A stretch of DNA of 37,037 nt from Natrinema limicola JCM 13563 (lineage in GTDB: Archaea > Halobacteriota > Halobacteria > Halobacteriales > Natrialbaceae), in assembly GCF_000337475.1 (NCBI RefSeq), contig NZ_AOIT01000080.1:435-37471 (forward strand). Direction: 5' to 3'. Each line of letters starts with the position of its first letter. The first letter of the stretch is position 1. The notes under the pieces are model-generated. The model saw nothing but the letters and a program-made list of their open reading frames with translations, did not search any database and was not told where the DNA came from. Positions 8,719-16,824 of the stretch are shown one piece after another. The position numbers and the translations under genes are program-made.

Positions 8719-10452
8719 ATGACAGATCATCCGACGTTATCGGAGTTCACCACGAACGAGACAACCGACTCAAGGCCGGTCAGTCAGCCATCGACTGACG
8801 AGACCGTGACGATGACCGCTGACGAGCGGGTCGCAACGTACCTCATCGAAGACCAAATGGCGGATCTCACAGACGCGATTCGCGAAGCTGTCCAAAACGG
8901 CATTGACAGTCCTGGGTCATCCCGTGTGCTGGTCAGCATCTCACCCGAGCGGTCGATCATCTTCGATGACGGTGCTGGTGTCGATCTCGAGTCGACCGAA
9001 GGGCGGCGCAACCTCTCAGTACTCGGCGCGGGAAGCAAGCAACGATCGGACGACGAGACAATCGGCGAGTGGGGAATCGGCAAGGGTGCGATCATCGCGA
9101 AAGGTGCCGTTCGAATCTGGAGCCACGACACCGCACTGTGTTTCGATTATCGCAATCGACGCAACTCTGGGCCGTGGGCAGATGTCAACGGGCGCGATGG
9201 CCAACTCGTGGATGCTGAGCATCATCTCGAGGGGATGCTCGTCGAGATCGATCACTACGAAGACGAAGTGCCGGACCCGGACAGCTACCGCTGGCGACGC
9301 TACGTTCGCGATCTTCGCAAGCGCTTCGCATACGTTCAATCCCGGACAGGCGTCTCGGTCGTGATCAACGGCGAGCCAGTCGACAACGGCGATCCACTCG
9401 AGGTAGTGGCGGACTCTCCACATCCGTCGCTCACTCGTGAAACCGACGATGCGATCCTCGCACTCGAATACACGCCTCACGAGGGACTCGATATCTACAG
9501 TAACGGGTTGTACGTGACGACGAAACGGGAGTACGGAGTCGGCGGAGTCGTCGTCTCGAAGGGGAACTTGACGCTGAACTTTGCCCGTAACGATATCCAA
9601 TCAGGCTGTGATCGCTGGCAACGGATCGACGACGCACTCGAGCAGACACGTGACGATCTATATGCTGAGGTCTCGGACGATCGGCTGACCGCCGAGAGTC
9701 GGGAAGTAATGATCGAAGCGATGGCGTCCGAGTCATCGGACGAGCAGTGGGCCGAGCGCAAGCTATTCGAGCTGGCAACCGAGTCCCGAATCAGCCTCGA
9801 GGAGATCCAGGCGGCCCCGAAAATCGGGTGGGTCGACAGTGCCCAGAAAGGCGCAGACAAACTCGTCGAGCGTGGCTACGTCGTCCTCGATACGAGTGAT
9901 GCAGCGACGCAGCGACTTCGTGATCTCGCCACTGACGAGGACACATCGATAACGATGCCAAAGACGTTTGATGTTGGCGAGCAAGCCGAGTCAGAAGGAG
10001 TCTGGACGGGCTATCATCGCATCGAGGATGAATCGCAGTTGAACGCTGATCAGCGGCGCTATCTCCGCTTCGCTCGAGTGCTCACAAGCGAACTTGGGAT
10101 TGAGCGGGACGTGTACTACGGCGAGGCGAGTGCCGACGCCTGGACCGACGGCAGGACGTACATCGTGATCAGCGACTCCTCTGTGACGAGCCGACAGCGT
10201 GCAGTCTGGATGCACGATCTGTATCTCGTAGTGTTACACGAAGCGGCTCACGAGACCTCGAGTCGTGATCGACCTTCGCACGGGCATCACTTCGAGAGTA
10301 CGTTTCGGTCGCTCGTGGAGGATCCGGATAATCGACGTTCGTTCGCTGAACTCGTCCAGCAGATCGTCGACGAGGGATTCGAGTCCGTGTTCGACGAGTA
10401 TGAGGTGTATCTCCAGCAGATCGAAGGTGTCGCCTCTGGTCAATTTCGGTAA
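8719..10452 (+). CDS. GHKL (Hsp90/MORC-like) ATPase fused to a HEXXH metallopeptidase domain
   Basis: A 577-residue fusion. The front is a GHKL ATPase: N box (helix with E57, N60, D63), G1 box DDGAGVD at 83-89 and glycine lid GEWGIGKGA at about 116-124, then an S5-like part to about residue 290 (GGVVVSKGNLTLNFARNDI). A helical linker follows. The C-terminal part has HEAAH at 507-511 with a His-rich element HGHHF (521-525) that can give the third zinc ligand, as in SprT-like zincins. I start at the ATG at 8719; a GTG at 8674 overlapping the helicase stop would add 15 unlikely residues. GHKL proteins of the MORC/MutL type next to helicases are known from predicted restriction-like systems; a zincin fused to one is unusual. 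The 3' end is repeated, decayed, at 13084. Confidence 0.88.
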   Translation: MTDHPTLSEFTTNETTDSRPVSQPSTDETVTMTADERVATYLIEDQMADLTDAIREAVQNGIDSPGSSRVLVSISPERSIIFDDGAGVDLESTEGRRNLSVLGAGSKQRSDDETIGEWGIGKGAIIAKGAVRIWSHDTALCFDYRNRRNSGPWADVNGRDGQLVDAEHHLEGMLVEIDHYEDEVPDPDSYRWRRYVRDLRKRFAYVQSRTGVSVVINGEPVDNGDPLEVVADSPHPSLTRETDDAILALEYTPHEGLDIYSNGLYVTTKREYGVGGVVVSKGNLTLNFARNDIQSGCDRWQRIDDALEQTRDDLYAEVSDDRLTAESREVMIEAMASESSDEQWAERKLFELATESRISLEEIQAAPKIGWVDSAQKGADKLVERGYVVLDTSDAATQRLRDLATDEDTSITMPKTFDVGEQAESEGVWTGYHRIEDESQLNADQRRYLRFARVLTSELGIERDVYYGEASADAWTDGRTYIVISDSSVTSRQRAVWMHDLYLVVLHEAAHETSSRDRPSHGHHFESTFRSLVEDPDNRRSFAELVQQIVDEGFESVFDEYEVYLQQIEGVASGQFR

Positions 10453-10676
10453 TGGAGCGGTGAGGTGGGAGACCGACTCAAGGAAAGTGCAGTGGCCCAA
10501 TATCGACATAGTGCGTTGATTTATCGATGGATAGCTTTTCGAAGAGTCGTTAACACTGTTCTTCTGGGGATGTGACCCGAAGTTCGTCCTCGACTTCGTA
10601 GAAGTAGCTTCGTTCAAGCAGCCGAGTAAGTGCATGCTCGACGTCCCGTTGCTTGAGTGCCAACTCTGCATCGGAT
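10330..10676. repeat. Left copy of an imperfect direct repeat bracketing the ApeA island
   Basis: Runs from the last 40 or so codons of the GHKL-zincin gene through its 3' spacer into a truncated copy of a small minus-strand gene. It matches 13084-13417 in order and orientation with many substitutions and small indels. The AT-rich island lies between the copies. Confidence 0.75.
10551..10676 (-). pseudogene. Truncated copy of the 13292-13564 gene
   Basis: Reads DAELALKQRDVEHALTRLL onwards to VTSPEEQC and TAA. By eye, 32 of 40 aligned residues equal the C-terminus of the intact gene at 13292-13564. The front half is missing; similarity stops where the AT-rich island begins, so this end looks like a recombination boundary. 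Confidence 0.7.
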
Positions 10677-10771
10677 CTCAGTACGTTTCGATCACCAACT
10701 ATGACGTGGAGACAATTCAGGAAGCACCGTGATCACGGTGTGAGAAGACTTCTATGACATTCTCATCAAAT

Positions 10772-12169
10772 CTACGATCTTGCGCGCTCTGAATACCGCT
10801 GTTGAAGACGCTCTAAAATCTGATCTTCTGGTATGCCAAGATCCGACAGAAGTATAGTTTCAAGGATGGCTGTTAGCCGTAGAATAAGGGGATGGAGTTC
10901 ATCTGCATCTGCACGAGGTGTGATGCCATCATCATAATGTGTTAGATAATTCCGAGTGTTCACGATCTTATTTACACTTGACTCTATATCTAGAGGTAGT
11001 TCATTGAAAATACTTTCATGCTCTGAAACCAGCTCAGATAGTCTCTTTCGGAGTGAGTACTCATTTGCATATTTGAATGTTCCTCTCTCTAAGTGTGCCT
11101 GGAAACTTTCATCAAATCGATCTGGAATCATATCACAGAGATCCTCATAAAACTCCTCAAATTCGTCGTCGGAAATATATTGCCCACCAATTTCTCTTCT
11201 GTGATAAGTTTCTATCGCTTGAGTAAGAGAAAGAAGTTGGTTTTGAAGATACATCTCCGAGTTATATTGAACACTGAAATAGAGATTATATACGGGTTCT
11301 AATTCCTCATAATCCGAAAACCAATTGTTCATGACTTCAGTGAAATTATCGACAATATCTGCAAGGACAAAGTTCGCTTTTAATGGATGTAGGCTATCTG
11401 GCAGTTTAAGATCCCCACTGGTTGAAAAAAGAACCTCCACATCGTTATAACCGGGCTGGTCGTCCCGTTCTATACGGCCAACTAACGTAGATGGTTGAAC
11501 CTCTTTGCCGGTTGCCAAGGTAATGAAATCCTGCAACGTTCTGGAATAGTCCACTCCCTCATCGTAAGATAGGTCACCTGAAGTAGGTATAATGTCAAAA
11601 TAGACTTCTTCATCTATTGAGGCACCGCCTACTTTTCCCATATTGAAATCTGCATTAAATATTAGCTTAAGTTCTGCATTATCTAGATCTGCTGTAATTG
11701 ATTTTGGAAACTCATAAGTGATTTCGAACGTATCTCCAGCAGACACTTCACCTCCTTCAAAGACCGATCCGGAATAGTTGATTCCAGTAATCCCCGTCCA
11801 TTTTGTAAGAAGTGGAAATTGGGCACGGAATCTGTCAAAATGTATGTCATCTGTGAAGTGTCCTCCAGAGAGAAGAGAGATAGCTTGATATTCGGAGTTC
11901 GTTGAACTCACTCCCTGCGAAGAAGACATAGAGTAGTTTCCTCGAATGCAGTTCTCCAAGGTTATCTTCTCCCCAGATGTAGTAATTCCGTGAATAAAAT
12001 CCGGTCTAAAAACATTGCCACTACCCATATATTCAGAATCTTCGTTTAAGATAGAGAACAGCTCTAACGAAACACCGTCAGAGGGTGAAAATGACGCTAT
12101 TCCGCCGACTTTTTTGTCAGGGTTGTCTGGGAGCCACCAATAGCCTTGGAACTCTTTTTCCTCAATCAT
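10772..12169 (-). CDS. ApeA-like anti-phage protein (ApeA N-terminal domain plus HEPN)
   Basis: A 465-residue protein. The front (FQGYWWLPDNPDKKVGGIASF, residues 6-26, and the strand-rich region to about 300) has the pattern of the ApeA N-terminal domain. Residues about 320-450 are all helical and contain NTRNYLTHYD near 408-417, which holds the R-x4-H signature of HEPN ribonucleases (Arg-Asn-Tyr-Leu-Thr-His). ApeA proteins are described anti-phage effectors, and many HEPN domains cleave RNA to stop infected cells. The DNA is clearly more AT-rich than its neighbours and lacks CTCGAG pairs. It lies 28 bases behind a membrane-protein gene on the same strand, and the two form an operon. The family call is by motif recall; ribonuclease activity is inferred. 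Confidence 0.78.
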   Translation of the reverse strand: MIEEKEFQGYWWLPDNPDKKVGGIASFSPSDGVSLELFSILNEDSEYMGSGNVFRPDFIHGITTSGEKITLENCIRGNYSMSSSQGVSSTNSEYQAISLLSGGHFTDDIHFDRFRAQFPLLTKWTGITGINYSGSVFEGGEVSAGDTFEITYEFPKSITADLDNAELKLIFNADFNMGKVGGASIDEEVYFDIIPTSGDLSYDEGVDYSRTLQDFITLATGKEVQPSTLVGRIERDDQPGYNDVEVLFSTSGDLKLPDSLHPLKANFVLADIVDNFTEVMNNWFSDYEELEPVYNLYFSVQYNSEMYLQNQLLSLTQAIETYHRREIGGQYISDDEFEEFYEDLCDMIPDRFDESFQAHLERGTFKYANEYSLRKRLSELVSEHESIFNELPLDIESSVNKIVNTRNYLTHYDDGITPRADADELHPLILRLTAILETILLSDLGIPEDQILERLQQRYSERARS

Positions 12170-12197
12170 GGTTTTGATCTTTATTTTGTATCATAGG

Positions 12198-12557
12198 TTA
12201 ATCTCGTTCAAACTGTACTTGATATCTCCCTTCATCTTCATTCACATCCACTGCTGTCAAATCACTTGTGTCCCTATCCTTTAAGAGGTCTTGTATTTCT
12301 TTAGCAGTACCATTTTCTTGAGGACTAGTGACTTCCATCCCAATTAGCTTCATCACCGTGAATTTGACATCCTCATAACCCCCACTGATTAGCAATCCAC
12401 ATATTAAAACTAATCCGAGAAACGGAATTGCTTGCCACCATTCTGTAATAGTGACTGCCTTGTATAGAGAAACTAAAGCAACCAACAAGAATAGAAATTT
12501 AGCTATCAAATTTCCTATCTCTCTATTACGAAGACCCTTCCGCAGAGAATCCATCAT
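12198..12557 (-). CDS. Two-helix membrane protein, probable partner of the ApeA-like protein
   Basis: A 119-residue protein. A short basic N-terminus is followed by hydrophobic segments at about residues 17-36 and 44-60, then a soluble acidic C-terminal domain of about 60 residues (KEIQDLLKDRD, then TAVDVNEDEGRYQVQF). There are two adjacent ATG codons (12557 and 12554); either could serve. I know of no family. It is the first gene of a two-gene minus-strand operon with the ApeA-like gene and shares its AT-rich composition, so both probably arrived together. A membrane-anchored sensor, inhibitor or delivery partner for the HEPN protein is a reasonable but untested idea. Confidence 0.7.
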   Translation of the reverse strand: MMDSLRKGLRNREIGNLIAKFLFLLVALVSLYKAVTITEWWQAIPFLGLVLICGLLISGGYEDVKFTVMKLIGMEVTSPQENGTAKEIQDLLKDRDTSDLTAVDVNEDEGRYQVQFERD

Positions 12558-13083
12558 CTATCTCTATATTACGGAAGATGATTTTGCTATGACTTGAATG
12601 TATGCTGTTTGATCATGTAGTATAATTTCTTCTCGAAGCTTCAGGCATCGTTATATTTTACAAGTAGAGATTGTCAAGTCTGGTGTTAAATATATCTGTT
12701 AGTTCGATCCTATCGGCTTAACGCGAGTATAGATAATTATGGCATTAGTTGTACATAGGCATATAGCGGTCTGGAGGCCTACGCCGTATGGTGTTTCTTG
12801 AAAAGCGAGTATGTGTGAGGGGTATTCTCTACATGTACCAGTTGCTCTAACCCGCTAATAGCGGCATAGCTGTGTTCCGCATAAACTTGATCAGCCGTCA
12901 ATTGAACTGCAATTACATATCGATGGCGGACGCTGTGAGCTGGCTGTCCCATGTTCTACGGCGCCGTTACGAAAGGCGGAGCCGCCGCGAACTTCTTCAC
13001 CTCGAACGAGGCAGAGCCGTCCGTCAACGACTACATGCTGCCTACAATCTTGACGAACCGCCTGTGTCACACCTAGCTGATCA
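12558..13083. other. AT-rich upstream region of the ApeA operon with an ORF remnant
   Basis: The first 300 bases are AT-rich, hold no convincing gene and should contain the promoter of the minus-strand operon (tatatt at 12565-12570 is one candidate box). At 12951-13076 on the plus strand a 41-codon frame reads MFYGAVTKGGAAANFFTSNE and ends TNRLCHT. It looks like a piece of a real protein, but I cannot place it. Confidence 0.35.
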
Positions 13084-13210
13084 GATAATCGAAGTTCGTT
13101 CGCTGAACTCGTCCAGCAGGTCGTCGACGAGGGGATTCGAGTCTGTATTCAAAGAATATGGAGAGGAGGTCTAGCAGGGCATAGCCATCGCTTTTGGCCA
13201 ATTTCGGTAA
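13084..13210 (+). pseudogene. Decayed 3' end of a GHKL-zincin gene
   Basis: Matches the last 40 or so codons of 8719-10452 (gataatcga, then cgttcgctgaactcgtccag, and the final caatttcggtaa) but has an extra G after gacgag that breaks the frame, and an early TAG. It is therefore non-functional and shows that the right repeat came from a related but distinct copy of that gene. Confidence 0.65.
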
Positions 13211-13417
13211 TAAAGTGACGAGATGGAGGACTAACTCGAATAGACTGCAGTGGCACGAGATCGGTATACAGGACAGCTCTTCGAAGAGGCGTTAACAATG
13301 CTTATCTGGGGATGTGATCCGAAGTTCATCCTCGACTTCGTAGAAGTAGCCCCGTTCAAGGAGCCGCGTAAGTGCGTACTCGACATCCCGTTGCTCGAGC
13401 GCTAACTCCGAATCAGC
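13084..13417. repeat. Right copy of the imperfect direct repeat bracketing the ApeA island
   Basis: Homologous to 10330-10676 in the same orientation. In this copy the small minus-strand gene is complete and the GHKL-zincin tail is broken, the reverse of the left copy. Confidence 0.75.
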
Positions 13418-13564
13418 GGCCAGGATATCGGTGGCATCTTCGTAATCGACCAGCGGAACGCTGTCTTCTCCGTGGTCTGGCCGACAGGCCTGCGTACACA
13501 ACCGGTCGTAGCACTCGAGAATCCACTCCGGAAGTGGTGGCCGTGGATCTGTGACGCGAGCCAT
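13292..13564 (-). CDS. Small haloarchaeal protein, possibly winged-helix
   Basis: A 90-residue soluble protein beginning MARVTDPRPPLPEWILECYDR and ending VEYALTRLLERGYFYEVEDELRIT. The helix - turn - helix - two-strand order of the second half suits a small winged-helix fold, but no family is recognised. A truncated homologue lies at 10551-10676. It sits just downstream of, and convergent with, the end of the GHKL-zincin gene or its decayed copy in both places, so the two genes may have been neighbours in the ancestral module. It could be a regulator of that module. Confidence 0.7.
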   Translation of the reverse strand: MARVTDPRPPLPEWILECYDRLCTQACRPDHGEDSVPLVDYEDATDILAADSELALEQRDVEYALTRLLERGYFYEVEDELRITSPDKHC

Positions 13565-13647
13565 TGTAGTTCTGTCTGGTTGTTTCGACAGTCATCCGCT
13601 TAACAATACCCGTTGAATACGGGTTTTGCTCGTAATCGAGTGAGATT

Positions 13648-13737
13648 TTATGGTTCGGCGGCTGCTGCGTCACCAGCCTCTGGGTCGAACGGGAGGTTGA
13701 TGACGAGTTCGTCGACAGCTTCCGTCGAGTTTGACAT
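13648..13737 (-). CDS. Possible 29-residue ORF
   Basis: ATG to TAA on the minus strand, product MSNSTEAVDELVINLPFDPE plus an Ala-rich tail. The codon choice looks coding, but it is short and may be the remains of a longer gene. The surrounding 13565-14014 interval holds nothing else I can support. Confidence 0.25.
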   Translation of the reverse strand: MSNSTEAVDELVINLPFDPEAGDAAAAEP

Positions 13738-14014
13738 CTCGCACGAAGATGGTCGATCACAAAGCCATACAGGACGGTTCCAAGCACCTCAACAGAACAG
13801 TGGATGATCACAGAGTCAATGGAGACGGTTCTGACCAACTGAGAATCGAAGCGAGGTTGATAGTAATCCTCTCAAATATCTCACTTGTCGCGTTATCCGC
13901 GCGACAGGCCAGTTAAATCATCCACGACCCTATTTATTTCAGTCCGCCCGGCGGCCACCACTCTACGCCCATCCGGGTGGCTTTTGAGGTCTGATCAAGG
14001 ACGGTGAGCGGTAG

Positions 14015-14191
14015 CTACTTGATCTCGAGTGCGCCAGTGGCTTCACGTGGTTCGACATCGTACTCGAGGAGGCGATCAGCAGCCAGCTGCCAAGCATGCT
14101 CGGCGAGTCCGGGGGCAGCAACTTCGTAGTGGACTGAGAACTCAGTTAGTGCGACGGCAATCAGGAGGTCTGCTTGGCGATCAGTGGGCAT
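14015..14191 (-). CDS. Small haloarchaeal plasmid protein
   Basis: A 58-residue protein when started at the ATG at 14191 (MPTDRQADLLIAVALTEFSV). The frame stays open upstream to 14419, but that part is Cys/Thr-rich and unlike the rest. The product is helical: a hydrophobic helix, then GLAEHAWQLAADRLLEYDVEP. No function known. I chose the shorter start on composition alone, since no Shine-Dalgarno or clear TATA box settles it. Confidence 0.5.
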   Translation of the reverse strand: MPTDRQADLLIAVALTEFSVHYEVAAPGLAEHAWQLAADRLLEYDVEPREATGALEIK

Positions 14192-14626
14192 CGCCGGCGT
14201 TGGGTGCGGCTTCTGATATAAACGTTTGAAGCATGTGAGTTTGGCAGTCGCCAGATTCAGAGTTAGCCAACCCAGTCCGTCGGTCGGACAGCGACTGCAC
14301 TCTGGGAGAGTGGTTTGTGACCCTTGAAAATACAGATCACACCCATGATTGCCGCAATCGTTGACATCCAAAATTGTTTCTGGTAACGCTAGGTCAGTTC
14401 TCCATCCTGCACTACCCACGGACGTAGAATGGATCTCGAGACGAGAAGATTCCGGTGACAGCTGGCGTCTTCAGGGACACCCACAGGGAAGTCATTGGAG
14501 TAAGACCGACAACGACCGATCAAGTGGCGTACTACAGACTAACGGTACACTGCATACAACCGCTCCTGTGCTGGATATTAGATAGGCGGATAGAGTGATA
14601 CCCTTCTCAGGGGTTGTGGGTAGTCG
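14192..14626. other. Intergenic region
   Basis: No convincing gene. The minus-strand frame to 14419 contains CGNHGC and CSRC pairs that could be the trace of a zinc-binding protein. Nothing else stands out. Confidence 0.25.
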
Positions 14627-14661
14627 AGAGACACCCTCAACCGTCGACGTCAGGTGTCTCT
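14627..14661 (-). terminator. Stem-loop overlapping the stop codon of the 14650 gene
   Basis: AGAGACACC (14627-14635) pairs perfectly with GGTGTCTCT (14653-14661) across a 17-base loop. The right arm lies in the last codons and the TGA is at 14650-14652. A 3' stem at this place suggests an end-of-transcript or mRNA-stability structure. Confidence 0.4.
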
Positions 14662-15516
14662 GGAACCGGCCATTTCACCGAGGATATCGACATCGTCCAT
14701 CAACAAGACGCGTCGTTCTGTGTACTCGAGGCCGTTCTTGCGCTGTGTCCGCTTTTTAACTGCAAGCCTGCTCTTCGAGAGATTGAGTAACGCATCGATC
14801 GTTCGGGAGACCAGCTTCTTCGCGTAGTCGTCACTGATGCCCTTCTCCTGTCGTCGAATCCAGTGTTTCATATCGCCGGCGGTGACGTACTCTCGAACGC
14901 TTGTACTCCCCTTCCGCCAGGGATTGTCTCCAACCGACGGATCGGTACGTGCCTTCCAGAGCTTTGCAGCGAGTCGTGACGGGAGCGCCGATGTCGTTGC
15001 CCGGAGCATATCCTCATCCATCTTCGCGAGCTGCTGGAGTGGCAGTAGATCCCCATACGAGAGGGAGACATCACCACCACGTTCGAGTGGGTCGTCACTC
15101 TCAGGCAATCGGAAGTAGCTCTCACCGTCGTCTTTGCGGATACGCTCGAGGCGGCCATCAATAACGTCGATCTCCCCATTATCGATGTGTTCCTCCAAGA
15201 GGTGTGCACCCTTCTCGAGTTCTCGTGCCTGGAGTTCACCGACGCGATCTTTATTGGCGTTGAGTTTCTTCTCGTGGGCGTCCAGTCGTGCTTCGATGGG
15301 TGTCTGTGATTCTTCCAGGTCCTCGAGCCGTGCTTTGAGGTTCTCGTTTTCGGTGTGAGCTTCCTCGAGTTCGGCTTCGAGATGGCCTATGCGGTCGTCC
15401 TTTCGAGAGAGTTCGGACTCGAGGGTTGTGACACGCTCGTGAAGGCGCTCGAGTTCGTCGACGAGTGTTTGGAGTGTCTGTGCATCAGGGTCGGGACAGT
15501 CTGTGTTCGCGCTCAT
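14650..15516 (-). CDS. Coiled-coil plasmid protein, possibly DNA-binding
   Basis: A 288-residue protein. I start at the ATG at 15516 (MSANTDCPDPDAQTLQTLVD); the frame is open to 15678, but those residues are Arg-rich and not conserved in style. Residues 12-105 form a long coiled coil with Leu/Glu heptads. The second half (ESYFRLPESDDPLERGGDVS onward) is mixed and ends in a basic helical part with RLAVKKRTQRKNG and VLLMDDVD, suggesting DNA contact. I remember similar proteins from other haloarchaeal plasmids but no assigned role. Long coiled coil plus basic tail suits a replication, partition or DNA-organising accessory protein; this is inference. Confidence 0.75.
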   Translation of the reverse strand: MSANTDCPDPDAQTLQTLVDELERLHERVTTLESELSRKDDRIGHLEAELEEAHTENENLKARLEDLEESQTPIEARLDAHEKKLNANKDRVGELQARELEKGAHLLEEHIDNGEIDVIDGRLERIRKDDGESYFRLPESDDPLERGGDVSLSYGDLLPLQQLAKMDEDMLRATTSALPSRLAAKLWKARTDPSVGDNPWRKGSTSVREYVTAGDMKHWIRRQEKGISDDYAKKLVSRTIDALLNLSKSRLAVKKRTQRKNGLEYTERRVLLMDDVDILGEMAGSRDT

Positions 15517-15593
15517 TTGGTTCTGGATTCTGGGTTCGGTGGCATTGTCGGGCGATTCGACTCGCGCTGCTGGTCGATGTCGGGAACGCTGGT

Positions 15594-15740
15594 AGTGCAG
15601 TAGACTACCGACTCGAGAGCCGTCTCGAGGAATCGCAGTGGCCGTCTCCCCGAAAGACGTCTTCGTGTTCAGGAACACCGATGTCGATCTGCCGGGGTTA
15701 GTGGCTCCGTCTCGAGTGACGGAGTATGGTCTACTGCACT
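15594..15740. repeat. 12-bp perfect inverted repeat bracketing 147 bp
   Basis: AGTGCAGTAGAC (15594-15605) and GTCTACTGCACT (15729-15740) are exact reverse complements. The enclosed sequence has no gene. It may be a regulatory palindrome of the minus-strand operons or the trace of a small mobile element. Confidence 0.4.
15705..15724. promoter_or_regulatory. 7-bp stem-loop
   Basis: CTCCGTC (15705-15711) pairs with GACGGAG (15718-15724) across TCGAGT. It lies just beyond the stop of the 15781 gene on the minus strand, so it could be that operon's terminator. Confidence 0.35.
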
Positions 15741-15780
15741 GGATAAGTCAACGTGATCCCGAGATTGTGTGCTGGCTCAG

Positions 15781-16413
15781 CTACCCACCCTCGGGTTGGA
15801 GTCGACAGTCATGGCTTGCCAGCTTGGTGAGCGAATCGAACGGACGCTCGCAGATATCGCAGTAATGTCTCTGCTCCGTGAGGAACGTCTCACGGTTCAT
15901 GTGGCCGCCATCGGGCACGGCAGACTGTCTTTGATGCTCGAGTTCACTGGTGTCGTGCTCGCTGGAACGGTCCTGTACGTGAAGGTCGACTTCGGTAATC
16001 GGTTCGCGACCAGTTTCTCTCCACGTGTTATTGCGGCGTTCGTGTTCGATCCGCCAGGCTTCGCCACCGGTATCGGGGACAACCATCACCCGGCGGCGAC
16101 GGCCGTTGATCGACGTGTACTCGAACACGAATTCGACGGTCGGTTCGGTGGACTGGTCACAGCCGCCGTCGGTTGCGATGCGTGGGTCGTCATCGGCATC
16201 GACGAGTAGAATTCCGTCCTCGGTCTCGAGAGTCTGGGCTCGGCTATCGTCGTCAGCGATAATTATCTCCGAGCCGTCGGTCGCTTCAACGTCGCCCGGT
16301 TCGTAGCCGGCGACGGCGCGGGCCTCCGCTCGCAGGCGCATCTCGCGAGCGCCTTCGCACTCGAGTTGTTCGGCACGCTTTGCGATAGCTTCGTGATCGT
16401 TGACGATCGTCAT
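15781..16413 (-). CDS. Acidic hypothetical protein with C-terminal zinc-finger motif
   Basis: A 210-residue protein. The front is helical and charged (EAIAKRAEQLECEGAREMRL), the middle strand-rich (VEFVFEYTSINGRRRRVMVV near 93-112, then WRIEHERRNNTWRE). Near the end, HYCDICERPFDSLTKLASHDC holds C185, C188, H201 and C203, a C2H2/C2HC-like finger. The start ATG at 16413 overlaps the stop of the preceding gene by four bases, so the two are translated together. Small single-finger proteins are common in haloarchaeal plasmids and viruses and often bind nucleic acid or proteins. No exact function can be given. Confidence 0.75.
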   Translation of the reverse strand: MTIVNDHEAIAKRAEQLECEGAREMRLRAEARAVAGYEPGDVEATDGSEIIIADDDSRAQTLETEDGILLVDADDDPRIATDGGCDQSTEPTVEFVFEYTSINGRRRRVMVVPDTGGEAWRIEHERRNNTWRETGREPITEVDLHVQDRSSEHDTSELEHQRQSAVPDGGHMNRETFLTEQRHYCDICERPFDSLTKLASHDCRLQPEGG

Positions 16414-16715
16414 TGGTCGCTCACCTCGACAGCGCCGACGATCGCGTCAGCCATCGTCTTGAACAGATACTGCGCTTCGAAGCCGCCGCGTCGATCGGCG
16501 ATGTAGTCGATCCAGTCGTCGATCGTCTTCTCGACGTCCTCGAGGTCGTAGCGGACGGTGCGCTCGCCGTTCTCGATAACGTGAACAGACTCGTCGGTCG
16601 TCCGGTAGACGTGGTGTGCACCCTCGTTGTCGATGCCGACAGAGATGTAATCGGCACGTGGGTTGGTAGTCTGTGCTTCCGAAACCGTTTCGTGGGTTCG
16701 CGGTTGAACACTCAT
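16410..16715 (-). CDS. Small acidic plasmid protein
   Basis: A 101-residue protein started at the ATG at 16715 (MSVQPRTHETVSEAQTTNPR); 13 extra upstream residues in frame are unlikely. The middle is strand-rich (DYISVGIDNEGAHHVYRTTD, VHVIENGERTVRYDL), followed by helices (VEKTIDDWIDYIADRRGG). No family recognised. It is the first gene of a minus-strand operon with the zinc-finger gene and is divergent from the winged-helix regulator at 16901, which may control both. Confidence 0.7.
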   Translation of the reverse strand: MSVQPRTHETVSEAQTTNPRADYISVGIDNEGAHHVYRTTDESVHVIENGERTVRYDLEDVEKTIDDWIDYIADRRGGFEAQYLFKTMADAIVGAVEVSDQ

Positions 16716-16739
16716 TGTCCTTGTCCAGAGGACACAGGT

Positions 16740-16757
16740 CCGGTGTTCCAGCACCGG
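16740..16757. promoter_or_regulatory. Leader hairpin of the minus-strand operon
   Basis: CCGGTG (16740-16745) pairs with CACCGG (16752-16757) around TTCCAG; three further bases on each side add two pairs. It lies 25 bases before the start at 16715, so it would be in the 5' leader or core promoter of the operon. Confidence 0.4.
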
Positions 16758-16824
16758 GCCGGGAATTCTCCCGAGCCACCCTGCGTCTCTATCCTACAGT
16801 ATGCGCCATAGGCACTTAACATTC

